Shown here in pieces: positions 30,153-32,179 of a stretch of 32,179 bases of DNA. The notes below the pieces were generated by a model, which saw only the letters and a program-made list of their open reading frames with translations, was not told where the DNA came from and searched no databases. Where the stretch lies: IMG/VR virus record IMGVR_UViG_3300010354_016665, positions 1 through 32,179 of that record; one strand, 5' to 3'. A program made the translations under genes and the position numbers. This stretch comes from a virus. Each line of letters starts with the position of its first letter. The stretch's first letter is position 1.

Positions 30153-30626
30153 ATGACGATCGCAGTCTGCAACTTCATCCGATTTCGCTACAAAACCGGC
30201 GAATACGTGGATGGCTACAACTTCCAAAACTTCTTCGTAGACGAATGGCGCACCAGGGGCGGCATCGACTACCAGTTCGCCCCCTTCGCGGTCAGCACCG
30301 GCGCCGGCACCAAAGGCGGGGACCGCAGCGACGCAGCCCTGGTCAGTGTCCCCAGCGCCCTGGCCATGACCATCTTCGCCCAGGCCACCCTGGCTGACTG
30401 GCTCTGCGAGATCGCCGCGGTGCTGCTCGACCCCGAGACCTACAACGAGCTCCGCCTGATCACCACCGAAACCTGGGTCTGCTCCCGCCCGGAAACCACC
30501 ACCGAGCGCGCCGCCCTGCGCCTGGCCTCCCCGTTGGATGCGGTCGACGGCCAGGTGCCGCGCCGCACGCTCAGCAGCTACCTGGTGGGCAGCCTCCCCT
30601 CCTCCGGCTCGATCTCCACCCGATGA
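30153..30626 (+). CDS. Minor tail protein (lambda L-like position)
   Basis: 157 residues, starting two bases after the tape measure stop. It has beta-rich sequence with L-A-M-T-I-F-A-Q-A-T-L-A-D-W-L, L-I-T-T-E-T-W-V-C and a C-terminal V-P-R-R-T-L-S-S-Y-L-V-G-S-L-P-S-S-G-S-I. The last resembles the end of tail-tip adaptor proteins encoded between tape measure and NlpC/P60-like genes. It overlaps the next gene as ATGA. It probably joins the tail tube to the hub. Confidence 0.7.
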   Translation: MTIAVCNFIRFRYKTGEYVDGYNFQNFFVDEWRTRGGIDYQFAPFAVSTGAGTKGGDRSDAALVSVPSALAMTIFAQATLADWLCEIAAVLLDPETYNELRLITTETWVCSRPETTTERAALRLASPLDAVDGQVPRRTLSSYLVGSLPSSGSISTR

Positions 30627-31012
30627 GCACCAGCTGCTGGATGCGCTACGTCGGACTGCCCTACCGGATGGGCGCCGACCCCCGCCAAGGCCAGGCCACC
30701 GACTGCATCCGCCTGGTGCTGCGCGTCCTCGAGGACGCCGGCCTCAACCCGCCACCCGTGGAGCGCCAGTGGTACAAGTGGCTGGCAGAGGGAAATCTGG
30801 ATGCAATCAAACAGGACTGGTATGCACTGACAGAGCAAACCAATGGCCCAGAGCAATATGCAATGACCCTATTGCCATCGGCCGGCCTGTTCTGTATTGC
30901 AGTCGTTGTCGATGATGGTCTACTCGCCATCAGCGCTAGCCTCAACATTGTGAGCTGGATCCCCATCAACAGGCTCCAGCCCCTCAATTACAGGCGACTC
31001 AAGCGTGTCTAA
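30623..31012 (+). CDS. NlpC/P60-like tail-tip protein, no histidine
   Basis: 129 residues. The start fits the tail-associated NlpC/P60 (lambda K-like) family: W-M-R-Y-V-G-L-P-Y-R-M-G-A-D-P-R-Q-G-Q-A then T-D-C-I-R-L-V-L-R-V-L-E, with Cys28 at the nucleophile position. Active members need a histidine later in the fold, but this protein has no histidine at all; the expected place reads L-L-A-I-S-A-S-L-N-I-V. Thus it may be a structural, non-hydrolytic member or use another residue. The gene lies between the L-like and J-like genes, exactly where the family is encoded. Its second half is more AT-rich. It overlaps the next gene by eight bases. Confidence 0.72.
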   Translation: MSTSCWMRYVGLPYRMGADPRQGQATDCIRLVLRVLEDAGLNPPPVERQWYKWLAEGNLDAIKQDWYALTEQTNGPEQYAMTLLPSAGLFCIAVVVDDGLLAISASLNIVSWIPINRLQPLNYRRLKRV

Positions 31013-32179
31013 GCTGCCCCTTCTTCCCGCCGATCGCTACATCGCCGATCTGCTCGGGCTGAACGAAGAGCAGTACCGCTTCTACGTCGCTGAAGTGCGC
31101 CGCCGAGCGCAGGCCCAGCCGCAGCCGGCCGTTGTAGCAACTGGTACAGAACTGGCCACCATCGCCCTGGTGGCCAACCTGATCTCGATCGGTCTGACGA
31201 TCGCCGCCTCCTTCTTCAAGCCCCGGGCCCAGCCCCCACCGCGGCTGCAGCAGAACCAGACCCAGGGCACCACGATCACCAACGCGCGGCGGTTCATCCC
31301 GCGCACGGGATTCGACTCAGCCCAGGACGTGGCCTCGATCGGCGACGTGATCCCCCTGGTCTACACCCGCCGGGAGCAGATCAACGGCCAGTTCTTCGGC
31401 GGGGTGCGCATCAACGCCCCACTGCTCTGGTCCCAGGTGTTCGCGCGCGACCACGGCCTGGTGATGCGCGCCATCTACCTGCTCGGCGAGGGCCACCCCG
31501 GCATCGAGATCGACCCAGCCAACATCGCGCTCGGCAACAACACCCTCGGCTCCTACCTGCTGGGCACCACCGAGAGCGCCCGCTTCTCCGCCTACTTCCG
31601 GCCCAACGGCGGCCGGATCACAGCCTCCGACCTGCTGATCGGCACCAGCGACGACCCCGGCAGCGCCACCCCCGAGGACGTCTACGCCATCGAGGACGAG
31701 AACGGCCAGCTGGCCCCCTACTTCTGCCACGCCCGCCGCCCCAGCAGCCAGACCCAGTTCGGCGTCTACAGCCTGATCGGCAACGCCTTCGGCTTCAGGG
31801 TCAATCCCTCGCTGCGCCCGGGCGTCAACGCCCAGATCACGGTGGATGTGAGCGGCGGCGGCAAAAAGGGTGGAGCAAACGCCATGGGCCGGGTCGTCTG
31901 CGAGCCCGACTACGTGTCACTGGCCCAACGCGAAAAGTTCAAGGCCAAGTTCTCGGGCCGCTCCGGCCTGATCGCCCAGTCAGGCAACACCTGGACCTAC
32001 CACCTCAGCAACACCACAGACGCCGAAACACTGTTCACCGCCAGCGCCAGCGCCGCCACATGGAGCACCAGCAAGGAAATAACCAGCAATCCATTCTCGT
32101 TGATCAGCGACTCCACCGTTGCCTCCTGGCTGACTCTCAGTCCCGTTGTCGCCACCAGCAGCACGCTCACAACGACTGC
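31005..32179 (+). CDS. Tail hub/tip protein (J-like), 3' end cut by the window
   Basis: Open from GTG 31005 to the last base, at least 391 residues. After a short helix, residues about 50-67 are hydrophobic (I-A-L-V-A-N-L-I-S-I-G-L-T-I-A-A-S). Then comes a Pro/Gln-rich linker and S-A-Q-D-V-A-S-I-G-D-V-I-P-L-V-Y-T-R, followed by G-G-V-R-I-N-A-P-L-L-W-S-Q. This order is typical of the central tail hub or host-recognition proteins that follow the NlpC/P60-like gene. The early hydrophobic part recalls lambda I-like proteins, so an I/J fusion is possible. Receptor-binding parts should lie beyond the window. Confidence 0.75.
   Translation, partial: MSKLPLLPADRYIADLLGLNEEQYRFYVAEVRRRAQAQPQPAVVATGTELATIALVANLISIGLTIAASFFKPRAQPPPRLQQNQTQGTTITNARRFIPRTGFDSAQDVASIGDVIPLVYTRREQINGQFFGGVRINAPLLWSQVFARDHGLVMRAIYLLGEGHPGIEIDPANIALGNNTLGSYLLGTTESARFSAYFRPNGGRITASDLLIGTSDDPGSATPEDVYAIEDENGQLAPYFCHARRPSSQTQFGVYSLIGNAFGFRVNPSLRPGVNAQITVDVSGGGKKGGANAMGRVVCEPDYVSLAQREKFKAKFSGRSGLIAQSGNTWTYHLSNTTDAETLFTASASAATWSTSKEITSNPFSLISDSTVASWLTLSPVVATSSTLTTT

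Noticed and set aside
1-32179. tRNA genes, insertion sequences, integrase or attachment sites
   Set aside because: Reading through I found no cloverleaf, transposase, integrase or end repeat that I could support, so prophage versus lytic phage cannot be decided from this window.

Overview
The window is the morphogenesis half of a tailed double-stranded DNA phage, or of a prophage. The gene order fits a siphovirus with a long non-contractile tail. The host cannot be fixed from the sequence. A cyanobacterium (Synechococcus/Cyanobium-like) is my best guess, from the GC-rich, C-ending codon style of most structural genes and the look of one small antisense gene; this is inference only. Almost everything is on the + strand and tightly packed, with many ATGA or TGATG start/stop overlaps. 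The only convincing minus-strand genes are a small protein at 1538-1753 and a lone XRE repressor-like gene at 17025-17240.

Layout. (1) 1-1753: an early or metabolic edge with a 5'-truncated unknown gene, a 59-residue overlapped gene, a zinc-ribbon plus helix-turn-helix protein, a dCTP deaminase, and the antisense small gene. (2) 1844-5811: DNA packaging (TerS, TerL) and portal. TerL and portal are separated by about 150 bases holding three 21-bp direct repeats, a 12-bp inverted repeat and a hairpin. (3) 5811-16902: about 11 kb of unusual genes wrapped around a Mu-F-like head morphogenesis gene. (4) 17304-23173: DUF2213-type prohead protease/scaffold, cement protein, DUF2184-type major capsid protein, connector and neck genes, tail tube protein, then a strong terminator. 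(5) 23234-32179: tail genes, with a tail assembly chaperone pair joined by a -1 frameshift at GGGAAAA, an 1890-residue tape measure, L-like and NlpC/P60-like tail-tip proteins, and a J-like hub protein cut by the window end.

The most interesting part is block 3. Five proteins carry nine copies of one short cysteine motif (consensus C-G-x-x-x-I-x5-C, always ten residues between the outer cysteines). Most copies are followed closely by a hydrophobic, Gly/Ala-rich segment that could enter a membrane, then by unrelated cargo. The cargo includes a GNAT-like acetyltransferase, a lipase-like Ser/Asp/His hydrolase, a DnaJ J-domain, and two protein-kinase-like domains. Four of the five proteins end in a second shared tag, D-S-[IV]-[YW]-A-x-G-F. 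At three gene junctions the DNA coding for the front tag is almost identical, while the cores between are more AT-rich and unrelated. This looks like a cassette system of tagged, membrane-prone, enzyme-bearing proteins made with the head genes. The simplest idea is that they are packed in the capsid and ejected into the host. That is inference; no virion data are visible here.
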